A DNA stretch of 64,000 nucleotides from Gracilaria gracilis (GCA_030374805.1 JARGSG010000053.1:266712-330711); one strand, 5' to 3'; positions 43,930 through 55,285 are shown, counted from the stretch's first letter. Program-made: numbers and translations. Notes: a model not told the origin generated them from the sequence alone.

Positions 43930-44318
43930 TCCCGAGTTTCGACACAGGCTTTGAAGACCATCCCCGACACCACATCACATTCACCTCGTTCGGAGTCGCG
44001 ATCTTTAACGCTTCTGCTACGCAGTTTGTGAGCGTCCATGATCGCCGCGTTCTGGATGGCTACTGTTTTCTTCGGCGTGGGCGTAGAAACAAGCTTTGGC
44101 GAGTTTTGCGGCTTAGAGCGTGGATAGCTCTTCGTCACAGAATGCATCATCAACGCAACAACCTCATCAGCAGTAAACAAACACTGCGCTTCCCGGCTTC
44201 TCCCGCCAATGTCTTGATCTTTGGACCTTGCTCGAGCTTCAAAAGCCCCAGCTTGGTGAGGTCGACGGCTCGGAGGTATGGTATACCCGAAATGAACAAA
44301 GCCTTTTGTCAATCTCAT
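43860..44318 (-). CDS. Hypothetical ORF downstream of the Sel1 gene
   Basis: 152 codons on the same strand as the Sel1 gene, 70 bases after its stop. No domain seen. A 229-codon plus frame (43818-44507) covers the same bases, so at most one is real. Low confidence. Confidence 0.22.
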   Translation of the reverse strand: MRLTKGFVHFGYTIPPSRRPHQAGAFEARARSKDQDIGGRSREAQCLFTADEVVALMMHSVTKSYPRSKPQNSPKLVSTPTPKKTVAIQNAAIMDAHKLRSRSVKDRDSERGECDVVSGMVFKACVETREWGVSTLREHEEVAREVLGAVAV

Positions 44319-44388
44319 TTGGAAACCATGAAGCCAACCAGTTCAGCTCCAATCGTACACATTTCGTTCGATCGTGGTCATGCAACCA

Positions 44389-47300
44389 TTACAGCCCGTC
44401 CTTGTCTTCCTCTTCTGCTACCAAATCAATCCCAAATACTTCAGCGTACCTTTCGAACTCCCCCGCCAACACCCCATCCTGTTCACATGCTCGGCGTCCA
44501 TATTTAAATGCTTCCCATAAAAATTGTACAACACCTAGGTTTTCGGCCGGCCTTCTACTCCTCAATGCGCTCCGGATCATCTCTTTCACGGTTTCCACTT
44601 CTTCTTCACAACGCCTGATAATAACAGCAGCAGCAAGATAAAGTACATAGTCAACATTCATGTCAACCCCCATTGCCCGCTTCAATAGCCTTAAAGCTTG
44701 CCGTACATCGACCTCTACGGATTCTTCGCCCAACATTAGAATCGTACTCAGTCGGTACATGGCCATTGCTATTGTTCCCTGCTCTATTGCCGCTTCATAC
44801 AGCTCAACGGCCCGAGGAGTATTCCGAGGTACATCGTCTGCGCCAAGTTCCAGTAGATATGCCAAATTGAACATAGAAACTGCATTTCCACTTTCCACAG
44901 CACGTTCAAATAGTCGTTTTGACCGTTGAGTATCGACCGGAATTCCTTTTCCATGCTGCAGCATAAGAGCCAAATTGTTCATAGCCACTACGTCACTGCC
45001 TTCCCGAATCGCTCTTTCATACAGTTTGGCCGCCCGACCAAAGTCGACCGGTACTTCGTTGGCGCCATTTTCCAACAAAGATCCGAGATTCCGCATAGCA
45101 AACACATGAGATTCGGTTTGAATTGCATTCTCAAAAAGAGTCACTGCTTTTCTTGGATTAGCTGCAACTTGTTCCGCACCGTGTTGAAGCAGAAGCGCAA
45201 GTCTGTTCATTGAATCTGCGCAGTTTCCTTCTTGAATCGCTTGTTCATACAGTTCGACTGCTCGTTTAGCGTTGACAGGTACCCCATCACCGCCACTTTC
45301 AAACAAATCTGCGAGATTATACATCGCTGCTGTATTCGATCCTTCTTGAATTGCTTTCTCGTAAAAGGTGACGGCTTCTCGTGGATTTGCTGGCACTTCT
45401 TTTGCACCACATTCGAGCAAAATCGCTTTTCTATGCATAGCTTCTGCTGAATTTCCTTCTCGAATGGCTCTTTCGTAGAGATCAAATGCGCGCTTGGCGT
45501 TGACTGGTACCCCATCAGCGCCCTTTTCCAACAAATCTCCTAGGTAACACATGGCACCAATATGAGGACCCATTCGAATGGCTCTTTCGTAGAGATGAAC
45601 AGCTCGTAATGGATCAGCTGCTACTCCTTCTGCACCACGTTCGAGCAATATAGCAAGTCCGTTCATCGCTTCGACTTCATTCCCTTCTCGAATAGCTCGT
45701 TCACACATTTTGACTGCTCGTTTAGCGTCAGCCGGCACCCCGTCGGCCCCGTCTACCAATAAACGTGCCAGGTTGCACATAGCCGGTATACTAGACCCCT
45801 CTTGTATAGCCCTTGCGTAGAGATGAGCTGCTTGAGGTGGATCAGCTGGGATTGCCTCTTCACCGCTTTCCAGCAGCATCGCAAGTCTGTTCATAGCTTC
45901 GATTTCATTCCCATCTCGAATTGCTCGGTTAAAGAGATCCACTGCTTTTCGGGGATCAGCAGGTATTCCTTCTATATCACCCGCCATCACAATACCGAGT
46001 TTGGTCATTGCACGCGTACTTCCTTTCTTGATACCCTTTTTATAAAGACTCATTGCCCGATTTGGGTCGCATGGCACCCCGTCTCTTTCTTCACTGCATT
46101 CCATCAACAAGTTTCCCAAATCGCATACAGCGGCAAGCCAGGTTTCCACTCGTCTGGGGTTACTTCCATTGGAGTTGTACGATTCTAAACATAACCTGCT
46201 GGGCTTGAAACGACGAAAAACTGTGGAACATATGTCGAGTTCCTCGTTGGTACCACATAAATCTTCAGATTCATCACTCTCATTTGTCCATCCACGATCG
46301 ACTATAATACCAAGGACATTAACACATGTACGAAAGTTCTCTTTTGAGAAGCCTTCGTCAAAACAACCAGGGATGCGCAAGTTCTTTCTACATTTGCAAC
46401 TATTGTCCTCCACAATAACGCTTTTCCTCCTTTCAACAAATGCCATATGCACAGCTATATTCTTAGACAAAGCACTTTCAGAGTCGATATCAGCAGAGAA
46501 GGAAAGCATTCTTTGACTCAATCTCGTAACAGTTTTGCGGTGTTTGTTTGGGTCTATTGCCAGACAGGTGTCCAAAATCTCAAGCAGGCCTTTCAAATGA
46601 CGTTCAGAATCGCGGTATATTCCGATCAACTTCTCACATTCCGGTAATATCACCTCTTCAACCTCTGATTCCCTACCTAATTTCACTTCCAAGGATGTGG
46701 AGGATAGCATCGTTCCTACGAAGCTGCAAAGAAGCTGAATGGCTTCTGAAACACCAACTTCTTCATTTTGGGGGCCACAAAGCATCGCCAAGCATTCTTT
46801 AAGCACTTCCGCCTTCTCGAAATGCAAGGCATCAATTTGATGGACCATTAGCCGGTGAGAAACTTCCATTTCATTCAAATACTCTTGTGTGTATTTCGAG
46901 CACTTGCCTTTGGAAGTCATTCCGACTTCACCGATTGTTTCAAACTCACCTTTCACAACCACGTTACGAACAAGGAGGCTTGAATGCCTTAATACCTGCT
47001 CGTTAACATCATCATACGACACAGGTTGAACAACCTGGAGTGGGAGGTTGCTGATGCCGAAATTGGTGATTCTGTCTTCCACATCCTTCTGCCCAACAGT
47101 AGTAGGTTGCTTCAGGAAATTCGAACCCTCCAACTCCAACCGGCAAAATTGGGGCCGAAACGGTGGCCACTCAGCCAATATCTTTACCTTCGAACCCAAA
47201 GCCGTATCGATTTCCACGAAAGCAGTTCCGTCCTTGTCCAGTTTTCCAAGAAAGACGTCCACCGGCGGAACGCCTAAGTCCCTTTGCCATTCCTGGAATC

Positions 47301-49845
47301 CTTCCAGCCTTCCTTGGAAAGAATCGCGCCAATACTTCCATTGAAAATCACTTCCCTCTCTTTCTAGAAGCTTCAGTGTGCACTTGTTCGAACTGTCCAA
47401 GGTAGTTTGTATGGATACTTCCTGCGGGCCGCAAACCACCTGAATATTCAAGCTTGCACATATTCTAGAACTCTTGTTTCCCGTCTTGTTTCTGGTTTGG
47501 ACCGTTCTTGCCCTTCTCCATTTGTAACTCTCTTTTTCACCCCCAAAGTAACTCATGTCAATGGCACACCAGTGCCCATTATGTTCAACACGAAAATCTT
47601 CTTCTGACTCAACTAAGTCAAGTCTCAGTCCCGGAAATGACAAGAGCAATAAAATCATCGTTGCTAGTCCAGTCTTCTCTACATGTCCTGTACCAACCCA
47701 CTCCGAAACAGAAAAAAGTCTCTCCTCTAATTCGTTCTGGAGCTCCCATATCAATCGACATTGCACCCCTTTTCTTCGAAGTAATTGATGGCAGTTAAAG
47801 CTCTTCAGAATGGAGCACATAGAGTCGCTCAGTTGAACCTCAAGCCCTACGTCGTTCTTCATGGCGACCTTCGCTGCTCCAAGAAGTCCATCGACAGATT
47901 TACCAGAACCTGACTCCAACCATCTACCGAAGATAGTCCGTACTGATTCCATTCGATATCCCATAAATGTCGCATATTGATCCAAATATTGGTATCGACG
48001 GCCGTTCTTGTAGGCAATCCTCCGTTCCAGACGTCGTTTCTCTAGTTGTTTGTGTACCTCTCGAAGACTCCAGTTCCTGTGTTTCGCACACACCTCTCCA
48101 TTAATCTCGACTCGCCCAAGGCACATTTTTCTCCAATCTCCGTTCAACTTCTCAACCAGGAAAGAAATCTGGTCGCCACAAACCAGGCTGAGCCAAATAT
48201 CAATAAGTTGACCAGCTTTGGAGACTAGCCGGTTGTTTGCCGAAACTAGAGTAGAAGCCGCGCCCAAAATCGGGATACTGGGCAACAGACGTCCTTTTTG
48301 AGACAAAATACCCAAGCCTTGAGCATTCTGAGAAGGTACAATAGATATCTTCCGAGACATACCAAGTTGAGAGGACAAAACCTTTGCTGCCTCCATCCCC
48401 CGTCGAGTATCTTCTTTTTTGGAATTCCTTTCATGGTGTTTGGAATCCTTTTCACCTCTGAACAAATGGTTTGTCGAATCAGAACGGGGATCATTCTCGC
48501 CCGGTACAGGTTCACACTCAGGTTGTAAGGATTTGGTTATCTTGAAATTCTCAGCAGCACATTTGCCGAGGTAGAGCACAATCGTCAGCCATTCTAACAT
48601 GTTCACATCAAACTTCCTCATTGCCCTCACGGAACACGACCGGACGGGAAGCTCCGAAACAAATTCTCCAAGCATATCTTGATATCTATCGAACGAATAG
48701 TACCCATTGTTGGCGCTATTGTTGGCATCATTTTCGGCACCTGTGTTCCCCGTTTCCAACGTTCTCAGTTGGGGAGCTCCAAAAGGCAGACATTTCCCGC
48801 TTTTGATTGCCTTCAGGAAAAGTTCCTGTTTGACAACCAGGCCGTCGCTCATATCACTGTCCTCGTCCCACACGTCCCATAACATTGGGCTCATGCCCTT
48901 CTCGTCGACTTGTTCCGTCCAGAGTTGCAGGGCAGCAGATGCCAATAATTGAGCCCCAAAGTATTTCCCGCGCTCATGAAATCGTTCAACGGCCAGCTTT
49001 CGTCCAGTATCTGGAGCGGTGTTGGGGTCAACTGCTACCTCAAAATCTGTCATCCACTTTTGAAGTCCTTGGGCTGCAAAAGTGGCTGCCCAGCGAACCC
49101 ACACTTCCACTGGTTCTTTGGGTACCATCTTTAAGTTGCTAGCTTTGCTCCTTCCCACAACTGCTAGCATAAACTCCACTACAGCGGCTGCCGGAATCAA
49201 CATCCACGGAAGTACCATGAGCAGAGGGTCGAGCATAGCGGCAAGAATATCATGAAGAGTTTGCAGAGTGGGATTTCGAGAAGTTAGCTTGGGATCACTG
49301 TCATTGCTTTTCAACAGCGTTATGTTTCCAAACTTTAAGAAGCATTGAACATCTCCATGTGCAATTTGGTTGTCGATGATACTGTCACTGACCAGTATCT
49401 CATCCGCTACCTGTGTACTGTTCATATGGGCAAAAGCTTGTGTTCCTTGCTTTCTTCTCTGTTGAAGGCAAAGAAGAGAATACTCAATACCAACAGCCTT
49501 CAATGCGTCAATCGAAGCGGATGCCCACGAGTGGAAAAGGTGCAGCTGCCAAAGGCCCCAAACGGTCCTAACGCCTATGAGGGCTGCAAACACGGCGGCC
49601 ACAGCCGCAGCGGACATTTCTTTGTAGTCCTTAGCTTTGCCCTGCACCACGCTGTAGAAGATGACGTAGGCCAGTGGCAAAATAGTCCATATGAGGTTGC
49701 GGTATCCGGCGGCGCGAGTTCTTCTTACGCTAATCCATTTGGAACTAATAAAGTCTGTAGAGGCTATGGCAGTCCAGGGAAGGAAGGCGGCAATGTAAGC
49801 AGACACCACGAACCCAGACGAGTTTGCAAGCGCTTCGTATTCCAT
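44389..49845 (-). CDS. Large membrane protein with thirteen C-terminal Sel1-like repeats
   Basis: 1818 residues in one exon. The N-terminus has about four hydrophobic segments (around 10-30, 48-66, 78-98 and 210-235), suggesting a membrane anchor. The middle ~900 residues are unrecognised, with local polar and Cys-containing stretches. From about 1235 to 1730 there are thirteen ~38-residue Sel1-like repeats with consensus AMxxLAxLLExGxxGVPxxxxRAVxLYERAIREG; such solenoids bind partner proteins. Repeats 3-10 alternate between two subtypes (NxxEAMNxLAxLL and SxxxAMxNLxxLL). A Glu/Asp-rich tail ends the protein. Function unknown; a scaffold or receptor role at a membrane is an inference. Confidence 0.85.
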   Translation of the reverse strand: MEYEALANSSGFVVSAYIAAFLPWTAIASTDFISSKWISVRRTRAAGYRNLIWTILPLAYVIFYSVVQGKAKDYKEMSAAAVAAVFAALIGVRTVWGLWQLHLFHSWASASIDALKAVGIEYSLLCLQQRRKQGTQAFAHMNSTQVADEILVSDSIIDNQIAHGDVQCFLKFGNITLLKSNDSDPKLTSRNPTLQTLHDILAAMLDPLLMVLPWMLIPAAAVVEFMLAVVGRSKASNLKMVPKEPVEVWVRWAATFAAQGLQKWMTDFEVAVDPNTAPDTGRKLAVERFHERGKYFGAQLLASAALQLWTEQVDEKGMSPMLWDVWDEDSDMSDGLVVKQELFLKAIKSGKCLPFGAPQLRTLETGNTGAENDANNSANNGYYSFDRYQDMLGEFVSELPVRSCSVRAMRKFDVNMLEWLTIVLYLGKCAAENFKITKSLQPECEPVPGENDPRSDSTNHLFRGEKDSKHHERNSKKEDTRRGMEAAKVLSSQLGMSRKISIVPSQNAQGLGILSQKGRLLPSIPILGAASTLVSANNRLVSKAGQLIDIWLSLVCGDQISFLVEKLNGDWRKMCLGRVEINGEVCAKHRNWSLREVHKQLEKRRLERRIAYKNGRRYQYLDQYATFMGYRMESVRTIFGRWLESGSGKSVDGLLGAAKVAMKNDVGLEVQLSDSMCSILKSFNCHQLLRRKGVQCRLIWELQNELEERLFSVSEWVGTGHVEKTGLATMILLLLSFPGLRLDLVESEEDFRVEHNGHWCAIDMSYFGGEKESYKWRRARTVQTRNKTGNKSSRICASLNIQVVCGPQEVSIQTTLDSSNKCTLKLLEREGSDFQWKYWRDSFQGRLEGFQEWQRDLGVPPVDVFLGKLDKDGTAFVEIDTALGSKVKILAEWPPFRPQFCRLELEGSNFLKQPTTVGQKDVEDRITNFGISNLPLQVVQPVSYDDVNEQVLRHSSLLVRNVVVKGEFETIGEVGMTSKGKCSKYTQEYLNEMEVSHRLMVHQIDALHFEKAEVLKECLAMLCGPQNEEVGVSEAIQLLCSFVGTMLSSTSLEVKLGRESEVEEVILPECEKLIGIYRDSERHLKGLLEILDTCLAIDPNKHRKTVTRLSQRMLSFSADIDSESALSKNIAVHMAFVERRKSVIVEDNSCKCRKNLRIPGCFDEGFSKENFRTCVNVLGIIVDRGWTNESDESEDLCGTNEELDICSTVFRRFKPSRLCLESYNSNGSNPRRVETWLAAVCDLGNLLMECSEERDGVPCDPNRAMSLYKKGIKKGSTRAMTKLGIVMAGDIEGIPADPRKAVDLFNRAIRDGNEIEAMNRLAMLLESGEEAIPADPPQAAHLYARAIQEGSSIPAMCNLARLLVDGADGVPADAKRAVKMCERAIREGNEVEAMNGLAILLERGAEGVAADPLRAVHLYERAIRMGPHIGAMCYLGDLLEKGADGVPVNAKRAFDLYERAIREGNSAEAMHRKAILLECGAKEVPANPREAVTFYEKAIQEGSNTAAMYNLADLFESGGDGVPVNAKRAVELYEQAIQEGNCADSMNRLALLLQHGAEQVAANPRKAVTLFENAIQTESHVFAMRNLGSLLENGANEVPVDFGRAAKLYERAIREGSDVVAMNNLALMLQHGKGIPVDTQRSKRLFERAVESGNAVSMFNLAYLLELGADDVPRNTPRAVELYEAAIEQGTIAMAMYRLSTILMLGEESVEVDVRQALRLLKRAMGVDMNVDYVLYLAAAVIIRRCEEEVETVKEMIRSALRSRRPAENLGVVQFLWEAFKYGRRACEQDGVLAGEFERYAEVFGIDLVAEEEDKDGL

Positions 49846-51023
49846 CGTGTTGTTCCGGACGAGTTATGAAGTATGATAATGCCGTGGAACTGAGAGCGGG
49901 GATCCGAATTGGCGAAGAAGATTCATCCGTCAGAAGATAAAAATGGTGTGTTTAGGGAGGAGGCTGGGGTTTTGCCGGAGGTGTGGAGTCCGCCAAGTTA
50001 AACACCAATTGAAACGGAGCAGTGTTGCTTCCTTGTATAGAACCAGTCGAGTTTAGAGCAATACAAAGGGCCTCTCGGTATTAGGAACGCTAAACCCCAT
50101 CCAGAGGTTGACGTCTTCGATCCAAAACGGCCATCCAATCCATCGAATTGTTCAGCAAGTGTATTCCAATTACCAATGGCTGGCGGCCAGCAATGTATGC
50201 ACTGCTGTGGTGTGTTGATTTTGTGTTGAATGACACTGTAATCTGCGAGTGGATGTATCTGATACAACAGCCTGTAAAGTTGGCCGTGATTTTTTGTAAG
50301 CTTCCTTTGGCAAATTTTAAAATTTGGGTATCTTTAAAAAGAGTCAAAATGTTTGGTAGAGATTCTCTACACCTAAATCGCAAACTCGAACAAGTCGGGC
50401 AGAAAATTTAGATAGATAGATAGATATACAAACCTTGCGTTCATTATGGGTTGCACTAGATACTCTGTATTTTATCTATGCAAACACCCACAGCATTTCT
50501 TTCGATTCTCTCATCTTTCAGGACAACCATTGCTAACCTTTCTCTCTATGCTTAACCAAGTTTGGCAATTTGTCTCTCAGAGTACCGTTGTTGCTCAAAT
50601 TCTGAACCCCACATAGTTTTTGTGGACGCCATATGGTACGGAAGTCGTTAATGATTATGTGAGACGCGTGCGCAGAGGACTACAGACGTCGACGGTATCG
50701 CTTTTCGGGCGAGTTGCAGGGACAAAAGTAATCTTTCCCGTCTGGCCTCTCCCTTCTTCGAGGGTCCAGGCAAGCTCTCGTTTATTGAAACCTCTCCGTC
50801 TCTGTCCAGCGCAGCCCAGCGATCTCTGCGTCACCCGAGCTGCCCACAAGCGGCGGCAACAGCGCGGCTAACAAAAGAAGCGCTTGCGTTGGACACGTGC
50901 GGGACGATAGCGCAAAGCACCCTCGCCCCACTCGCTCCAGACGGTACGTCTTCGTCGCAGTGTACCGAGGAGCGAGACACACAAACTGTAGGAGAGCGAT
51001 AGTGTCCTCCTGTAGAAATTACA
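49846..51023. other. Intergenic
   Basis: Promoter side of the Sel1 gene, then sequence without a recognisable gene. A GATA tetranucleotide run sits at 50411-50426. Confidence 0.45.
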
Positions 51024-51139
51024 GCGCTAAACAAGCGAAGGATGAAACAAGAGCGCCAAACAAGCGGAAGAAAAAACACGAGCGCTAAACAAGCGGAAGA
51101 TAAAACACGAGCGCCAAACAAGCGGAATGTGAAACGCGA
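51024..51139. repeat. 29-bp tandem repeat, four units
   Basis: Units at 51024, 51053, 51082 and 51111, each starting GCGC(T/C)AAACAAGCG. The period is not a multiple of three, so this is not a coding repeat. Confidence 0.92.
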
Positions 51140-51343
51140 CCTAACGCTGGGGCTTTCACGACAACCGTAAGCGAGTAAACCACTCTTCGCGTCATGTTCC
51201 CAAAACCGTAACCAAGAGCAAACGGAGAACTGATCGTTATGTGCCAAAGAAGGCTGAAAGCGTGGGAAGGGTATCGATTATTCCCCCAGACAGCGCAAAC
51301 GAAAGCAAATAACTGAAATGGCCAGATAGAACAGACAGCACGG

Positions 51344-51348
51344 CGCGT
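51344..51348. repeat. 5-bp target-site duplication (left) of solo LTR
   Basis: CGCGT before the terminal TG, repeated at 51857-51861. Confidence 0.92.
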
Positions 51349-51856
51349 TGTAGTACAATGAGACCTCAATGGGTTAGGGCCACGTGGTTCTACTGGTGCG
51401 TTTTGCTGGCTGCACTGTACCCAATTGGTATTCTGTATTTTATAATTTCTAATTTCTAATTTATAGTCTAGGATAGTTTAGCATTGCTGGCCCATGACAG
51501 TAGGTCATGTGCACAGCCGATGACGTCATGCCCGCATGGGAGATCGGCGTCGGTGCACCTTGTATATATTGTGGTGCACCTCGCCTTTCCCCTCGGGTAT
51601 TGTAAAGTCAGGCACCATTAGGTCAGTAACTATACCATCTTGGTCACTTGCTACTCTATTACTATTCTGGTTTTACCGCGCGTCGACGTCTACTACCGTA
51701 CACCTACACGGTCTAGACTAGTTGCCCCGCCGTTTGCCCCTGCAAGTTTTAGGTGCCCTACTACCATATTGGTTGTGTGTTTTTCCCCTTTAGATTGAGC
51801 CTTTGCGCGCTCCCTCTACCAGGCGGACCCCACACCTTATCGGTACTTGTTCAACA
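51349..51856 (+). mobile_element. Solo LTR, 508-bp family (copy B)
   Basis: TGTAGTACAATGAG to TTCAACA, 508 bp, flanked on both sides by CGCGT. A perfect duplication around one LTR means the internal part was lost by recombination between the two LTRs. It is near-identical in length and sequence to 56618-57125. Confidence 0.93.
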
Positions 51857-51861
51857 CGCGT
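51857..51861. repeat. 5-bp target-site duplication (right) of solo LTR
   Basis: CGCGT directly after the terminal CA. Confidence 0.92.
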
Positions 51862-52232
51862 TGGGGCCGGTAGTCAAAACAGCACCAAAACTTTCAGCGG
51901 TGGTACAAAACCAGAGCGACCGGCGGTGATCCACGGTTTCGGTCTGTAACCGGTGTGTTCAACGCAGACCGCCAGCAGTGGAAAGCAGGTCGCGGTACAG
52001 CCGCTTCCTAGCTTCCCCAAGCGGTTATGTGAAACGCGTCTGGGGGTCGTTCGAGACTATTACACGAAACCTCGTTCATGGACAACCTTTCGAACGCGTC
52101 GAGGGGAGACAGTACCCATTCACTAGATCTGGAACCCAGCGCAACCTCGTCGCCGGGATGTAGTGTCAGGGCAGCCTTGGCCGCTATGCAGGAACAAGGA
52201 AAACGACCGGTAGCCGCGGCCATCGAAGGTCC

Positions 52233-53606
52233 ATGGCGTGGACATCAAACGATGATAAGGCGACAAAACGAAGGAGCATGGATATGAGAAGTGTGAAAAG
52301 GAGCCCTTTGGTGCGCCTCGCCGAGAAGACGGGATCCGAAGGAAGTGTGAGTGGAAAAGGACAGCAATCACCGTTACAGTGCACGGCCATCAAACAGGCC
52401 GCAGATCCTTGTCAAGAGAAAACTCATAGATATCCAACGCGATGGCGACGAACGCGGTTTTTCATCGTTGAAAATGGGCATGTGCCGCGCAGCGATTCGG
52501 GCACAGATGTCTCTGGCGACCATACGCAGGCGGAAAGGCCACAGTGGACTTTCGAAAATGTTGTCGGTATCACGCGCGTTACAAACGATGATAGTTAAGT
52601 GTACTTCGTAGAACACCAATCAGCTGGGCAGCGGGAGTTCTCGGTAGAGGGATGCTTGAGGTTAATCGGTAGAGTACTCTTCAATTGGTGCCAGAGAAGG
52701 CCCGGAGTTGAGCTCACAAACCATGTGGCCAGGCGATATGGGCTGTACGAAGAAGAAGAAGGTGGAACTGTGTGGTCGGTCGATGACTTAATGTTTGTGG
52801 ACAAGGATTGTCTACTGCCCGGCCACAAGGCAGTTCGACAGTATACCGGACCAGAGTATTACGCGCGAAATCATGACGAGCCCCATTGGGGCTGGACCAG
52901 AGTGGCTCTCAATAGCATCTCCGGTCCGGGTTTGGCAGCCGCCCTGATGTACCAGAATATCTGGCAAGGGCGATTCTACTGCTATGTGCACCGGGTGGGT
53001 AGCCGGATTTTGTTGATTCCACGAGACACCGTCTCCGCAATCGACGCCTTAGACCGGTATTGTCTTAACAATCCCAGAAAACCGGTTCGAGTATCATGTC
53101 CCGGTAGCCGACCGCATTATCCAGAAACAAGAAGACACAGATTACCAGCCGAGCACATGCTGGTGTGCAACACAGATCAATTCTGCGTTCAAGCATCAGT
53201 AATCAATGCCGCAGAACGTATCACAGGGAGGCGATATACCAAACATACACTCCTGTCCGCAGAATTGCCAAGATTGACGAACTTGACAGACGCAAGCAGG
53301 TGGTTGCAGTGCAAAGCTGGAGCGCTGAAATTGAATTACGTTAAGCTCACCGGAAAACACAGGAACTCTCTGAAATGGATCGCTCAGCAAACTGAGGGAG
53401 TTTATATACTGAGGTTACGTGCGAGGAATTTCGACAATGTGATCTGCGTTGATGCCTTCAAAACCCAAGTACTTGACGCTGTTGAGCCATGCCCCATGGT
53501 TCTTTCTTACGACTCAATTCTGAGTTGTTTAGGTAGTGCATGTGAAGGTTTTAGATTGATGGAACTTCGAAGACTCGTTTGGTACAGGAAAGCGAAAACG
53601 TCTTAG
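52233..53606 (+). pseudogene. Antisense ORF of the copia element, cysteine-peptidase-like C-terminus
   Basis: One plus frame with a single TAA at 52596-52598: about 121 codons before it and 335 open codons after it (52599-53606). The first part is basic, the second globular. The last ~140 residues read FCVQASVINAA, then LPRLTNLTDASRWL, EGVYILRLRA, NVICVDAFKTQVLDAVEP and LSYDSILSCLG. This Cys...(His)VxVD...D layout recalls C39/papain-like domains in protist and oomycete mobile-element proteins. The usual His before VxVD is Asn here, so the domain may be dead or non-enzymatic. Its TAG (53604-53606) overlaps the pol TAA (53605-53603 on minus). The homology is a pattern judgement. Confidence 0.5.
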
Positions 53607-54193
53607 TTGTTGGTAACTCTTTTAGCCTCCCGGAGAATATCGTCGCTGAGTATTCCGGTCATCATAACTTTGTTCAAGCGACGAAAGATCACCAAGTTCC
53701 TTTTTGTCAAGGCATCTGCAAGGTTTTTCACCCCTGGTATCCATTGGAGGACCGAAATCTCTCCGGTCTCAAACGAATCGCGAAGACGAGCGACTGTAGG
53801 GCGGAGACGACAATCCTTGCCTTCATGGAGGGTTGTGATTGTTGAATACAATCCATCGAAATCCACCGTCAATACGAACGGTAAATCAACCGGAGATGCG
53901 TAAACGTACTTGATGCAAGATGACATTAGAGAACCACGATTGGCTGAGAGAGCAGCAGCTAGTATCTCCGCCCCAATCGAGCTGAATGAGACACGAGCTT
54001 GCTTAGAACTAGACCAGTCCAAAACGTGAAATATCGATTCGGCTCCTCCCCCCACAGGCATGAACAACCCAGATACATAGCCAGACTGGCCATTCGAACC
54101 CTTGCCTTGGCTGGCGTTGAAGAAATCCAGGTAGCGCGGGGTATCGATGAGCGATTCTGGCCGCGAATAATGGAGCTGTGGCGTGAGGGACTA
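53603..54193 (-). pseudogene. Copia RNase H
   Basis: Same frame as RT, separated from it by a TAG at 54193-54191. It reads VLDWSSSKQARVSFSSIGAE and, near the end, WIPGVKNLADALTK, the usual copia RNase H landmarks. It ends in TAA overlapping the stop of the opposite ORF. Confidence 0.88.
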
Positions 54194-55285
54194 TAGTTCA
54201 CCTAATACTTGGTTGGCTAGGATTAGGTCAGAGACAAGGAATTTTGCAGTACGTTGCTGCAAATAACTCGCTGCAAAGGAAGCTTGTGGAAAAATCCCGT
54301 GGCCAAGAAAGTTCAAGGATCCAGTGAGCCCTAGAAAGGCTGAAAGTTCTGTAACCGTACAGGGAGAATCGAATGACTTCCTACGCTGGCGTGGTATCTC
54401 AAGCTTTTTGATACTATCCATATATTCATGCATGTTCAGTGTGATTGAGCCATTCTCATGGCGAACGATGCGTAGTTGGTTGAAAATCAGTTGCGAAGAG
54501 GTGTCAACCTTTCCAACTGTGAATCGCCGAGCAATTTGCTGATGGAAGTGGTCAAGACCAGCTTGTGAACCGGCAGGGAGCATGTCGTCTACAACCTTAG
54601 CCAAGACGATTCGAATTGAGCGGTCATCACCTCTAACTACGAATAGTTGAGGGAGGCCTGGAACTGGCTCGATATGTTTCTCGAACATCCATTTTTCGAC
54701 TGCGAGCTGCCAAAGTCGACCGGACTCAACTAGGCCGTACGTCGGGGCCAAGAGTTTCCAGACATACCCAGGCGTGGCCCAACCTTTTGGTGGGACCATG
54801 AAGATGTCCCTATTCAGTTCGCCGCCCTGGAGGTACGCACCTTTCATATCCAAGGTAGCCAGTGGAAGGCCGAGTGTACCCGCTATCGATAGGACAACCC
54901 GGATCACCGGGAATTGGGGTGAGGAAGAGTTATTACGAATGCCGTCCTTCTCCTTGTCTCTATTCCCATGAGGGACTAAGCGACATTTCAAGCGAAGAGC
55001 ACCATGTTCACCATGTTCACCATCATCTTGAATATGGAAGAAGTGATGTGATGTCACGATGTTCGCATACCTCGGGAGTTTGGAACGCGGGACTTCTTCA
55101 TAGCGCCCTTTGTACACAGCTATCTCCTTTTCAATGGCCTTGTCGATGATCCAACGCGGAAGAAATTGAGTACGAAATTCAGAGAAGTGCTCCTTTCCAA
55201 CTATTGGAAAGGATTTCCGTATAGGAAAACTCCGAACTGCGTGTCGCTGAGAAGACGTTCGCATCTTGGAGAAGTCGGGTGGCAA
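54194..55285 (-). CDS. Copia reverse transcriptase
   Basis: 364-codon frame including its stop at 54191. Landmarks: LPLATLDMKGAYLQGGEL (first catalytic Asp), FMVPPKGWATPGYVWKLLAPTYGL, and VLAKVVDDMLPAG, where VDDM takes the place of the usual YVDDM. The active-site aspartates are present. It is shifted by one phase against the integrase (overlap 55179-55285), so the pol frame is broken. Confidence 0.9.

Noticed and set aside
43818-44507. 229-codon plus frame after the Sel1 gene
   Set aside because: Overlaps the 3' end of the Sel1 gene in antisense and shows no domain; competing minus frames are open over the same bases.
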